Of a stretch of 64,000 nucleotides of DNA, positions 34,427 to 42,011 are shown one piece after another. Source of the DNA: UBA12545 sp051024685 (GTDB lineage: Bacteria > Bacillota > DSM-521 > Neomoorellales > Neomoorellaceae); assembly GCA_051024685.1 (NCBI GenBank), contig JAZHPA010000005.1, forward strand, positions 31,429-95,428, written 5' to 3'. The notes beneath the pieces were generated by a model. The model was not told the origin of the DNA. It was given only the letters and a program-made list of their open reading frames with translations, and did not search any database. Position numbers and translations under genes: made by a program. Position 1 is the stretch's first letter, and each line of letters starts with the position of its first letter.

Positions 34427-35186
34427 ATAGGTTCCCCCCTTTCTTGCTCAGAGAAACAGCGCCCTTCTGGAGCGCCGCCGACGGTTTGAATATCCTGTCG
34501 CGGTTCATAAGGGCAAAAAGCAGGTCATACAGTGCCTCCCGGGAGAGGACACGCACCCTTGCTCCCACCGGCTCCACTGCAGACGCAAAGCGCGATACCA
34601 GGCTGTAGAGATCTCTTTCTGCTTTCTCCCGTGACTGGGCCGTAACACCCAGAACGGCATATGCCTGCCTGGCGGTCACCTGCCTGGTCCTGGACAGCGC
34701 CTCGAAATACTGTATCTGCATAAAAGCATATTCCGCCATGGGGCCGGTAAGCTCCTTTCCCAGATCGGCTATTTCCTGCGCCGCCCTGGTGAGGTCGAGC
34801 ATCTGAGTGGTGGTGAAAAACTGAACGTTGTACCCCAGGGCAAAGGCAGCCCCCCTAAGGGCTGAAGCAATGGCATTTTTTTCTTCGTCGGTCAGCAGGT
34901 GGTAGTTTATACCCCTGAGGGCCAGCACCACGCGGTAGGCGTTGCCGGGAAGCATTATCAGGCCCCACCGTTCCGTTTCGCCCGAGCCGCGCACCACGGG
35001 CATTTCAGATACGTTTTCCACAGGACACATAAGGCTAAAAAGGCTGCGTTCCTTTTTGTCTTTTTGCTCCCCCGTCCTGCGGTTCATAAAATAAAGCGCC
35101 CCCAGGCTCGCCAGGAGCAGTACCAGCAATGCACCGGTTAGCACCAACGAAATCAGGCTCCCTTCCCAAAAGACTGAGTCTGACAT
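34377..35186 (-). CDS. T4SS membrane-anchored protein with VirB4 N-terminal-like domain
   Basis: 269 residues: one N-terminal membrane helix (LVLTGALLVLLLASLGALYFM) and a cytoplasmic alpha/beta domain. The pattern there (RGINYHLLTDEEKNAIASAL ... QFFTTTQMLDL) recalls TraC/VirB4 N-terminal regions used with PrgI proteins. It overlaps VirB4 by 50 bases. The ATG at 35186 lies right at the 3' end of the TnpB relic (GGGCGGGAGGATGTCA), so the ribosome site and perhaps the start come from the transposon end. The native upstream sequence has been displaced by the insertion. Confidence 0.65.
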   Translation of the reverse strand: MSDSVFWEGSLISLVLTGALLVLLLASLGALYFMNRRTGEQKDKKERSLFSLMCPVENVSEMPVVRGSGETERWGLIMLPGNAYRVVLALRGINYHLLTDEEKNAIASALRGAAFALGYNVQFFTTTQMLDLTRAAQEIADLGKELTGPMAEYAFMQIQYFEALSRTRQVTARQAYAVLGVTAQSREKAERDLYSLVSRFASAVEPVGARVRVLSREALYDLLFALMNRDRIFKPSAALQKGAVSLSKKGGNLFEPFDQPLKEAPYYRA

Positions 35187-35189
35187 CCT

Positions 35190-35416
35190 CCCGCCCCCTG
35201 AAGGGGGTGGGGTTCCCGGGGATTGTGTGCCTTACAGGATCACGCCCCGGTCCGGTTGGGAATCCGCCTTAATCCGCACATTTCTGCCGGACTTCACAGG
35301 CTCACCCTCTGGGCCGTGTCAGATCGGCCCGCCCCACCGGGTTCAGAGGACCACCTGCCTCCCACCCCGGTGGGCAGTAGCCCTAGTTACCAGGCTACCA
35401 AGGTATCCTCTAATTT
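35190..35416 (-). ncRNA. Omega RNA 3' part of the broken TnpB element
   Basis: About 230 GC-rich bases follow the tnpB stop on the minus strand and end in CCACCCCC-TTCA-GGGGGCGGG, then AGGATGTCA. This is the same end layout as the other omega RNAs here. The guide position would fall in the first codons of the T4SS gene at 34377-35186. Confidence 0.7.
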
Positions 35417-36250
35417 TTAGGCCGCAATACCGCTTATAGCCTGGGCTATATTGCTCGCCGCATTAGCGTCCACGTGCATTATCCTTTTGCCTCTCGGGCA
35501 TTTTAACCAACGGCCTCTGGGCCTGCTCTTCACGGTTTCCCCGCATCGGGAACAGGTCAGGCTGGTCTTGTCCCTGTTGACGTACTCTACCTGAATGCCC
35601 GCTAAACGGGCCTTGTACTCTATGAAATGCTGGAGCTGGTAGTACGGCCAATAGTCCAAGTTACGGCCGTGATCGCTCTTCTGCTCTTTCCTCTGGGCGG
35701 TAGCCCACCTCACCCCGGTCAGGTCTTCCATCCTTATCAGTGTTACACCTTGGGCTACCGCAAAGTCCAGTACCGCCCTGCTGATCTTGTGGTTCATGTC
35801 CGTCACCCAGCGGTGCTCCCGGTCGCCCAGCCTCTTCAATGCCCTGTAGGCTCTCGTCTTCTGCAGGTCACGCCGCAGGCTGGCTAAACGCCTCCTCATG
35901 TATGCCAGATAACCGCCGTGGAAGAACAGCGTCTGCCCGTTGACCCAGGCCACCAAGAGTGCAATCTGCCCCAAGTCTATCCCCATGACCTTACCAACCC
36001 GTGGTTTTTCGCTTACTGGAACAGTCAGAGACAGGGATGTACCAGTTTTTCCCGTACCTGACCAGCCTCGCTACCCCCTGTTTTGCTTCCCCTTTTAAAA
36101 GCATTTCCAGATACTTTTCCTGATGCGAGGAAACTTCCAGAGGCACGCCTACCCGCTTTTCCAGAGTGGGGAAGAAAGCCTTCCATACGGCTCCGCCGGT
36201 CTGGGAAGCCTCCTTCTCTATACGGAAGTTCTGGTTGTTGAAGAATAACC
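35417..36250 (-). pseudogene. tnpB: tnpB, frameshifted and 5'-truncated
   Basis: The C-terminal part (35417-35986) keeps RuvC-I (MGIDLGQIALLVAWV), RuvC-II (LIRMEDLTGVR, Glu intact), the first zinc CxxC (CSRCG) and RuvC-III (HVDANAASNIA). The second Cys pair reads CPRG. Upstream, about 85 codons of the N-terminal half (NNQNFRIEKEASQ ... VRYGKNWYIPVS) are in another frame. Joining WYIPVS to LTVPVSEKPRVGKVMGIDLG needs a one-base shift near 36040. The 5' end is lost where the IS605 element at 36.26 kb begins. It belongs to an older element that was hit by a later insertion. Confidence 0.82.
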
Positions 36251-36267
36251 GTCGCGCCGCATTCTTC

Positions 36268-36281
36268 TGACTTCAGTCAGG
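36268..36281 (+). repeat. IS605 left-end palindrome
   Basis: CTGACTTCAGTCAG in a larger stem between CGCGCC and GGCGCG. Subterminal hairpins like this are what Y1 transposases recognise. Confidence 0.75.
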
Positions 36282-36361
36282 AGTTAGGCGCGGCCTTGTT
36301 TTGGTATATTGCTTATGATACGTACGATATATGCAAAAACCAGAAGTTAGGAGTACGAACG

Positions 36362-36748
36362 GTGGAGCTGCAACGTAGCCGCAACAGCGTATATAACATA
36401 GCCTACCATATCGTTTGGTGCGTCAAATACCGCAAGCCATTGCTTACGGGAAAGGTGGCTGAACACCTCAAAGGGCTCCTGCACCAGGTGGCCAGAGATA
36501 ATGGCTTCACTATTGAGACTATGGAAATAATGCCCGACCACGTCCACCTCTTTGTCCGCGCCACACCCAACCACCTGGTGGCCAGCATGGTCAAAGCCCT
36601 CAAAGGGGTTACCGCCCGGTTCCTTTTCAAGGAATTTCCTGAGCTTAAGAAAGAGCTTTGGGGAGGCCACCTCTGGAACCCATCGTACTACGTGGGTACG
36701 GTCGGCCATATCTCCGAGGAAACAGTGAGGAAGTACATCGAGAGCTAA
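36362..36748 (+). CDS. tnpA: TnpA, Y1 HUH single-strand transposase (IS200 type)
   Basis: 128 residues from the GTG at 36362, which has AGGAG eight bases upstream; the frame is open further upstream but without a ribosome site. The HUH metal motif is present as PDHVHLFV, with the usual IS200 framework (YHIVWCVKYRKPLL at the start, LWGGHLWNPSYYVGTVG near the end). The catalytic Tyr lies in SYYVGT. It excises and inserts the element as single-stranded DNA, recognising the end hairpins. It is followed by tnpB after 18 bases in the same direction. Confidence 0.93.
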   Translation: MELQRSRNSVYNIAYHIVWCVKYRKPLLTGKVAEHLKGLLHQVARDNGFTIETMEIMPDHVHLFVRATPNHLVASMVKALKGVTARFLFKEFPELKKELWGGHLWNPSYYVGTVGHISEETVRKYIES

Positions 36749-36766
36749 AAGGCTGGTGAGTAAGAA

Positions 36767-38170
36767 ATGCCGCACCTTCACGGCCCCTGCAAAACGCTCA
36801 GGGTAAGGCTAATTCTAGGTGAGAAGACAGCGGAACACCTGGAAAGGACGGTATCGCTATTCCGTCAGGTAGTATCGTACTACCTCCAAGTGTTCCACGA
36901 CCACATGGAGCTTCTGGAGCGGAGCGACTGGCTCAAGCAGGCGGAACTGCTCACCCACAGGACGAAGGGCAACCCGGAGCCGCTATATCCCTTTGACCGC
37001 GAGTTTCCCAACCTGCCTTCCGGTTTGAGGCGGGCTGCTATAGCTGAGGCCCGCGGTCTGGCCCTCTCTTGGAAGAGCAACTACGAGCGCTGGCAGCGTA
37101 AGAAAGAAAAACACGAACAGCGGAACCGGAAGAGGGTAGAGCAGGGCAAAAAGCCGGTACCCTTTACAGAAAGACCCCCGCGGTTTCCGGATGAAGTATC
37201 CTCCTGGCCCACCTGGTACGGGACTGCGTATAAAACGCTGGATGAAAGGCGTATTCTGCTGAAGGTCTTCACGGGGCGCTCTTATGGGTACAGGAAGGCG
37301 GTGCTGGCCGGCTCATTCGCCATCCCTGCGGGGTATGCGGCAGGTTCCCCTACTCTGGTCAGGAAGGTGCACGGGTGGGAACTCCACATACCCCTGTTCC
37401 AGGTGGCATCTCCGGCATCGGATGAAAAGCTGAAGGCGTTGTTTTTCCTGCTGGCGGAGGCGGAGAAGTCCGGTGATTCCTTTAGGGTTTCCGCACTCCG
37501 CAAGGTGATCGTGCAGCACCTCATCAAGACAGACCCTTCCCTCAGGGTATGCGTGGTCGACCTGGGGGTAGACCACCACGCTGTCATGACGGTAAGGGAT
37601 ACCGAAGGTAGGGTCCTGGCCGCCAGGTTCTTGCGTGGTGCTAAGGACAGCCGCCTTAGGAAGCGGTATCTCGAAAAGGTGGTCAACCTCCAGAGGCAAA
37701 CGCGCATCATACCCGAAGGGGAGACCTTTGCCCGGGACCTCTGGGAGAAGATAGCGAACTTCAACAACTACCTGGCGCACCTTATATCCCGGCGGATAGT
37801 GGACTTTGCTGTGGAGCACGGGGCCAAAATAATTGTCTTTGAGAACTTAAAGACCCTACGTCCTGAGAAGGGTACGAAGTCGCACTACCTGAACCAGAAG
37901 CTGGGCTACTGGGTGAGGGGGCGGGTTTACCGGTACGCCAGGTACAAGGCCCTGCACGCTGGCATATTAGTCGTAAGGGTAAGCCCTCCGGATACTTCCC
38001 GGAGGTGTCCTCTATGTGGGAAGCTCTCCATAGAGCGCTACACTCCCGGGAAGAAAAACGGAAAAAAACTAGCAAGGTGCGTTGCCTGCAAAAAGCTCAG
38101 AGACGTAAGCGCGGACTTTCTGGCCACAGAGAACATTTTTGACCGGTTTTTGTGCGTGTACGCCTCTTAA
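36767..38170 (+). CDS. tnpB: TnpB, RNA-guided RuvC nuclease, intact
   Basis: 467 residues. The RuvC triad is visible and complete: Asp265 in CVVDLGVDHHAV, Glu359 in IIVFENL, Asp450 in SADFLATENI. A four-cysteine zinc ribbon lies at 414, 417, 438 and 441. The N-terminal 250 residues are the wedge/REC region and include a long basic helix (RWQRKKEKHEQRNRKRV). It is predicted to bind the omega RNA at its 3' end and cut DNA next to a short TAM, matching the element's insertion motif. With TnpA and both ends present, this is the element here most likely to be active. Confidence 0.93.
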   Translation: MPHLHGPCKTLRVRLILGEKTAEHLERTVSLFRQVVSYYLQVFHDHMELLERSDWLKQAELLTHRTKGNPEPLYPFDREFPNLPSGLRRAAIAEARGLALSWKSNYERWQRKKEKHEQRNRKRVEQGKKPVPFTERPPRFPDEVSSWPTWYGTAYKTLDERRILLKVFTGRSYGYRKAVLAGSFAIPAGYAAGSPTLVRKVHGWELHIPLFQVASPASDEKLKALFFLLAEAEKSGDSFRVSALRKVIVQHLIKTDPSLRVCVVDLGVDHHAVMTVRDTEGRVLAARFLRGAKDSRLRKRYLEKVVNLQRQTRIIPEGETFARDLWEKIANFNNYLAHLISRRIVDFAVEHGAKIIVFENLKTLRPEKGTKSHYLNQKLGYWVRGRVYRYARYKALHAGILVVRVSPPDTSRRCPLCGKLSIERYTPGKKNGKKLARCVACKKLRDVSADFLATENIFDRFLCVYAS

Positions 38171-38425
38171 GACCTCTCCGGCGACGGAGGGGCAGCCGCG
38201 TCAGGGGCGGGGTCCTTCTTTGGGGCTCCGGTGCCTATAAGGTGCCGCGGCGCAAGGCACGAACCCGCTGGCTGCTTGCACCCGGAGATTAGGGATGGCC
38301 GGCAGTGGGGCCCACGGCCCGGGGACTGCTTCATCCCCGTACCCGGGGCAGGCGCGAAGGCCGGGAACCTTTATGGTGTACCCGGCGTCAACCTGCTGAA
38401 GCCTCTGACTTCAGTCAGGGGAGGT
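38171..38425 (+). ncRNA. Omega RNA of the IS605 TnpB
   Basis: GC-rich non-coding segment after tnpB with several stems (for example GGTGCC...GGTGCC-CGGCGC arms), ending in the CTGACTTCAGTCAG hairpin and GGGGAGG. The guide is expected immediately after, from about 38425. Confidence 0.72.
38405..38418 (+). repeat. IS605 right-end palindrome
   Basis: CTGACTTCAGTCAG, same as 36268-36281. Confidence 0.75.
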
Positions 38426-38490
38426 TTGCAGCAGCTTCAAGAAATTATACTGTAATTGACTGTACTTAACTATTTTGTTAATATAAAAGT

Positions 38491-39138
38491 ATGGAACTTT
38501 TATCCATTGGAGAAGCAGCAAAGAGATTAGGCGTCCACCCGAACAGGCTCCGGGCATGGGAAAAACAGGGGCTGATTAAGCCCGTACGGTTGCCCAGCGG
38601 CCAGCGGAGATACCCGGTGGAAGAAATCAACCGCATTTTAGGAACGGGGGGGATAAAGGCAGAGCCGGACGCGGTTGTCCTCTACGCCCGGGTATCTACG
38701 AAGAAGCAGGCTGATGCTGGGAATTTGGAGCGCCAGATGGAGAGGTTGCGGGCATACGCACGGGAGAAGGGCTACCGTGTAGTGGCGGAGTATTCGGATG
38801 TGGCTTCGGGTTTAAACCAGAACCGCCGCGGCCTGGAGCGGGTGCTAAAAAGCGCCGAACGGGGCGAGTTCAAAAAGTTACTTATCGAATACCCCGACAG
38901 ATTGGCGAGATTCGGGTATGCCTATTTAGAGGGCCATTTAAAGTACTGTGGTGTAGAGATAGAAGTTACTTCGCAGAGAGAGCCCGAGGACGCACATACG
39001 GAGTTGGTCCAAGATTTGTTAGCCATAGTGACTTCTTTTTCGGCCCGTTTGTATGGTGCCAGGGGAGGCAGGAAAATCCGGCAGGGCTTCCGGGAGCTGA
39101 TAAAGGATGCTGAAGAAGCAGGAGAAGGACAAATTTAG
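38491..39138 (+). CDS. tnpA: TnpA, IS607 serine recombinase
   Basis: 215 residues. An N-terminal MerR-like helix-turn-helix (LLSIGEAAKRLGVHPNRLRAWEKQG) is followed by a small serine-recombinase domain with the catalytic motif YARVSTKKQ (Ser in RVS) and the downstream ASGLNQNRRGLERVL and LLIEYPDRLARFG motifs. IS607 transposases of this kind have the DNA-binding domain at the N-terminus and insert through a circular intermediate with little target selectivity. Its 3' end overlaps tnpB by 32 bases. Confidence 0.95.
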   Translation: MELLSIGEAAKRLGVHPNRLRAWEKQGLIKPVRLPSGQRRYPVEEINRILGTGGIKAEPDAVVLYARVSTKKQADAGNLERQMERLRAYAREKGYRVVAEYSDVASGLNQNRRGLERVLKSAERGEFKKLLIEYPDRLARFGYAYLEGHLKYCGVEIEVTSQREPEDAHTELVQDLLAIVTSFSARLYGARGGRKIRQGFRELIKDAEEAGEGQI

Positions 39139-40795
39139 CTTTACAGTATGCGGGGAGTTTTTTCCGGAGGTCTTCCCGGCCTCCCGGTCAGAAAAGTGGA
39201 GCCGTGGTGAAGAAGACCCTCTTGTTACGGAGATGCGGCTTTTCTGTGCCTGCATGAGGTGGGCCTTCAACCGGCTTCTGAAGGGTGCTTCTCGCGATGA
39301 GGTCAAGAAGCTGGGGCAGGAGCTCTTCGGTCTCAACTCCCGGTATGCGGACGACGCCAGGCTTAAGGCGCAAGGTGTGTTGGACTCCCAGAAAGAGCTG
39401 TTGGAGCTGGAGATTGAGGAAACGGAAAAGAAGCTGGGCAGGGCGAGGAAGAAGCTCGGCCTGGCCATGAGGAAGCTGGCGGGGGCAGAGGAAAAAAGGG
39501 CTGCCCCAGAAGTTATTGAAAAACTCCGCCTAGTGGTCAGGGGGCGAAACAACCGGGTAGCGTCTTTAGAGAAGAAGCTGGCCGAACTGGAGGCTCACCG
39601 GGAGAACGGGACCGTACCCAAGGTAGTGTTTGGCGGGAGAAAGCTTTGGGAAAGAGTCTGCAAAGGACGGGCCACGCGGGAGGAATGGCGGGCCGCCCGC
39701 AAAAACCGCCTCTACTCCCGGGGAGACGAGACCAAGGGCGGCAACCCGAACATGAAGGTAACTTACCGGGAAGGGGAGTTCTATCTGGCGGTGACCATTT
39801 CCCACCTCTCGGAGAAGGTGGGTGAAGACGCCCTGGGCCGCCCGAAGATGAGCCGCGCCCCGAGGGTGGAAGGCAGGTTGTGGCTACCGGAGAAGCACCG
39901 GGACCTGGTGCGGATGTGGCTGGCCATGAAGTTGCCCTATACAGTAGAGCTGGCCCGCACCTTGGAGGGCCGCTATATAGTACATCTGACGTTCGATCTT
40001 GGCGGATTGAGGGAGCCCGATTTTACAAAAGGCTGCCTCGCATTAGACACCAACCCTGACGGAGTGGCCTTATGCAATGTAAACGCTTCAGGCCAGCCGG
40101 AGCCGTGGCCGGAAGACTTTAGCATTCCTTACCCGGGCAACTTGGGCAAATATGAGGGAGAGTTTCAGGTTATCACTTACCCGAACGGCTTTATGTATAT
40201 CAGGATACCCGACTTTGCCTATGCTTCCGGCTTCCGCCGGGATTACCTGATAGGTGTATTAGCCAAAGTAGTGGTAGACATAGCCTTCTTTCTGGGCAAG
40301 CCGATTGCCCTGGAGGATCTCAATTTTGGCAAAGACAGGCTGGACACCAATAAGAAGTTCAACCGCATGGCTTCCAACTTTCCCTTTGCGAAGATGGTGG
40401 AGGCGGTGTGCCGGAGGGCTGCCAAGGAAGGGGTTCCTTTTAAGCCTGTACCTGCCCGGCACACGTCCACCATAGGTTACTGGAAGTACATGGAGCGTTA
40501 CGCCGTTCCGGTGCATTGTGCGGCGGCGCTTGTTGTGGGCCGCCGGGCGATGGGCTTTAAGGAACGGGTAACGAAAGAGCTTAAACAATTAGTAGCCAAA
40601 ATCAAGCAAAACCTGACCCGGAAGGTCACTCCTGATACACCGGGGGAAGGAAAAGGGATGACCCGTGGGGTCAGGGCCTGCTTGAGGCGTCTGGAGGGGA
40701 AGCTTCCTGTGCACAACGGGCTAGTCCCGTGGCAGCAGGAAGCGTATTATTCCGTCTGGTACGACTTAAGGCTTTTGGCCCTGTCCTTACGGTGA
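39107..40795 (+). CDS. tnpB: TnpB of IS607, divergent (no zinc ribbon)
   Basis: 562 residues, longer than most TnpB. An extended coiled coil (about 95-165, ELLELEIEETEKKLGRARKK) lies in the N-terminal half. RuvC-I is CLALDTNPDGVAL (Asp314) and RuvC-II is PIALEDLNFGKDR (Glu403). No CxxC zinc ribbon is visible. The RuvC-III region YAVPVHCAAALVVGRRAMGF has Cys471 near where a catalytic Asp might be expected, so cutting activity is uncertain. The family with the AAALVxGRRxMGF ending is widespread in thermophiles. The start overlaps tnpA, indicating coupled translation. Confidence 0.88.
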   Translation: MLKKQEKDKFSFTVCGEFFPEVFPASRSEKWSRGEEDPLVTEMRLFCACMRWAFNRLLKGASRDEVKKLGQELFGLNSRYADDARLKAQGVLDSQKELLELEIEETEKKLGRARKKLGLAMRKLAGAEEKRAAPEVIEKLRLVVRGRNNRVASLEKKLAELEAHRENGTVPKVVFGGRKLWERVCKGRATREEWRAARKNRLYSRGDETKGGNPNMKVTYREGEFYLAVTISHLSEKVGEDALGRPKMSRAPRVEGRLWLPEKHRDLVRMWLAMKLPYTVELARTLEGRYIVHLTFDLGGLREPDFTKGCLALDTNPDGVALCNVNASGQPEPWPEDFSIPYPGNLGKYEGEFQVITYPNGFMYIRIPDFAYASGFRRDYLIGVLAKVVVDIAFFLGKPIALEDLNFGKDRLDTNKKFNRMASNFPFAKMVEAVCRRAAKEGVPFKPVPARHTSTIGYWKYMERYAVPVHCAAALVVGRRAMGFKERVTKELKQLVAKIKQNLTRKVTPDTPGEGKGMTRGVRACLRRLEGKLPVHNGLVPWQQEAYYSVWYDLRLLALSLR

Positions 40796-41057
40796 CCCCG
40801 TTTAGCCGGTGTCGGACAAACCGGTAGGCGATCCTAACAGGACGCGGGAGGCGGGAGCAATTCCGCGCTGGAAGGTCCACACAGTCTGGCGGAAGCCCAA
40901 CCAAAGCTTCCCCGCGTGAGCGGTCCGTGCCGGTTGTGCCCTTCCGGTGCAGCACTCCCGTCCGGGTGGGACTCCCGGGCCGAGGTCCCCTGTCGCCCTG
41001 CCCCTCGGGGGGCAAATCAAATATCCGGAAGGAGGCGAAAGCCTGGTCTGGGGGCCG
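40796..41057 (+). ncRNA. Right-end GC-rich segment of IS607, likely omega RNA
   Basis: 262 bases without a gene. GC-rich stems include CCGGTTTGTCCGAC-like arms at 40806-40835 and GCCCTGCCCC-TCGG-GGGGCA at 40995-41015, ending in a terminator hairpin. Position and composition match the omega-RNA region that follows tnpB in IS607. Confidence 0.5.
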
Positions 41058-41090
41058 ACTTGACTGAAGATAAAAACAGTCAAGTTTTTT
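41058..41090 (+). terminator. Terminator at the IS607 right end
   Basis: ACTTGACTG-AAGATAAAAA-CAGTCAAGT followed by a T6 run: a 9-bp stem and U tract on the plus strand. It also forms the right inverted repeat and shields the T4SS operon from antisense transcription. Confidence 0.85.
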
Positions 41091-41162
41091 GAACCAGGGC
41101 TTTCCCGCGGCGGTTCTATAATCCAAAAAATTTTTCGTGCTCGGCAGCTGGCCGGGACGTTG

Positions 41163-41663
41163 TTATGCCCCGGGGAGAACCTTCCGCAAGTAGGGCACGG
41201 CATGGAGCAGTAGTACCAGATAGAGAGGATATGTTATGAGAAGTTTCTCCCACACGCTTCCCGTGTTAATCAGCGGCACCGTAAACCTCTTATTGAGGGG
41301 CCACAGCCAGGGAACACCGCTGGGGTTAAGCGTGTCCATTAGTAGGTGAGAGAGATAGCCGGCCGCCAGGGGCACCCAGAGAAAGGTGTAAGCCGGTACC
41401 CATTTCCTCAGTAGCACCAAGGCTATGAAGGTAATTACGATCGCGCTGGCCAGCGAATGAAAAAAGCCCCGGTGTCCCGCACCCAAATATGCTGCGTAAG
41501 ACACTGGAACTTTCCGCCCTATATAAGAACGTGGACAATCAATATCAGGAAGCAGGGCCCCTACTCCCGAGGCCGCTGCGATAAGCCCGGCATCCCCGCC
41601 CGACTGGGCGGCAACAGCAAGACCGGCGCATAGCCCGGCCGCAAGGTGCGTTTTGTATAGCAT
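41163..41663 (-). CDS. Membrane-bound YdjM-like (DUF457) predicted metal-dependent hydrolase
   Basis: 166 residues from the ATG at 41663 with GGGGAGG five bases upstream. Four or so membrane helices carry the DUF457 pattern: a starting YKTHLAAGLCAGL with His, then ALLPDIDCPRSYIGR (Asp-Asp), GHRGFFHSLASA (His pair) and YLSHLLMDTLNPSGV (His...Asp). These His/Asp residues suggest a membrane metal site; substrates are unknown. It lies at the end of the right half of the split T4SS operon, after PrgI. Its link to conjugation is not established. Confidence 0.8.
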   Translation of the reverse strand: MLYKTHLAAGLCAGLAVAAQSGGDAGLIAAASGVGALLPDIDCPRSYIGRKVPVSYAAYLGAGHRGFFHSLASAIVITFIALVLLRKWVPAYTFLWVPLAAGYLSHLLMDTLNPSGVPWLWPLNKRFTVPLINTGSVWEKLLITYPLYLVLLLHAVPYLRKVLPGA

Positions 41664-41683
41664 AAACACCTCCCCATTCTCAC

Positions 41684-41998
41684 TCATTTTCGCCTTGCGT
41701 TCTTTTCCCTCTTCTCAGGCCAATGCTTCGGGACCGTCAAAAAGTGCAGCACTCCCCACAGGTAGTCATCCAGCCCCATGGAGCCCACCTTATAGAAGGC
41801 CAGCGCACACGCTGGTATCATGGACACCACTACGAGTACGGCAATAACTTCGAAGGGAAACACCTGCCAGAAAGGGCGACACAGGAGGGCTGCTGCTGCG
41901 GCCCCTCCGAGTAAATAGAAAAACTGGCGGAAGGTCAGGTATCCGCCGATGGGCTTGTCTACCGTTTCTATCAACTGCACTGGCGTGCGGTAAGCCAT
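41684..41998 (-). CDS. PrgI-family T4SS membrane protein (VirB3-like)
   Basis: 104 residues. The N-terminus has the PrgI pattern (TPVQLIETVDKPIGGYLTFRQFFYLLG), followed by two membrane helices and a short basic tail. PrgI/TcpE/VirB3-type proteins sit next to VirB4 in most T4SS and help anchor it. Here the neighbours VirB4 and the VirB4-N-like protein are 6.5 kb away only because three transposons lie between. Start ATG at 41998 with GGGGGTG upstream. Confidence 0.82.
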   Translation of the reverse strand: MAYRTPVQLIETVDKPIGGYLTFRQFFYLLGGAAAAALLCRPFWQVFPFEVIAVLVVVSMIPACALAFYKVGSMGLDDYLWGVLHFLTVPKHWPEKREKNARRK

Positions 41999-42011
41999 CG
42001 GATAACACCCC

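Larger units (their letters stand above)
36255..38425 (+). mobile_element. Complete IS200/IS605 element (tnpA + tnpB + omega RNA)
   Basis: It is bracketed by identical 14-base palindromes CTGACTTCAGTCAG at 36268-36281 (left, within a longer GGCGCG stem) and 38405-38418 (right). It holds a Y1 transposase, a full-length TnpB and about 250 bases of omega RNA. It is inserted in the 5' part of the older broken tnpB. Confidence 0.88.
38456..41083 (+). mobile_element. IS607 element (serine transposase + TnpB)
   Basis: The left end has TTGACTGT at 38456-38463 and the right end ACAGTCAA at 41076-41083, an inverted match. Between them lie overlapping tnpA (serine recombinase) and tnpB genes and a long GC-rich 3' segment. 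It begins about 30 bases after the IS605 element, so two complete elements are back to back. Exact ends are tentative. Confidence 0.75.

Noticed and set aside
38491..39138. Serine recombinase as the integrase of the whole element
   Set aside because: It is small, has the N-terminal MerR-like domain and overlaps tnpB, all marks of an IS607 transposase.
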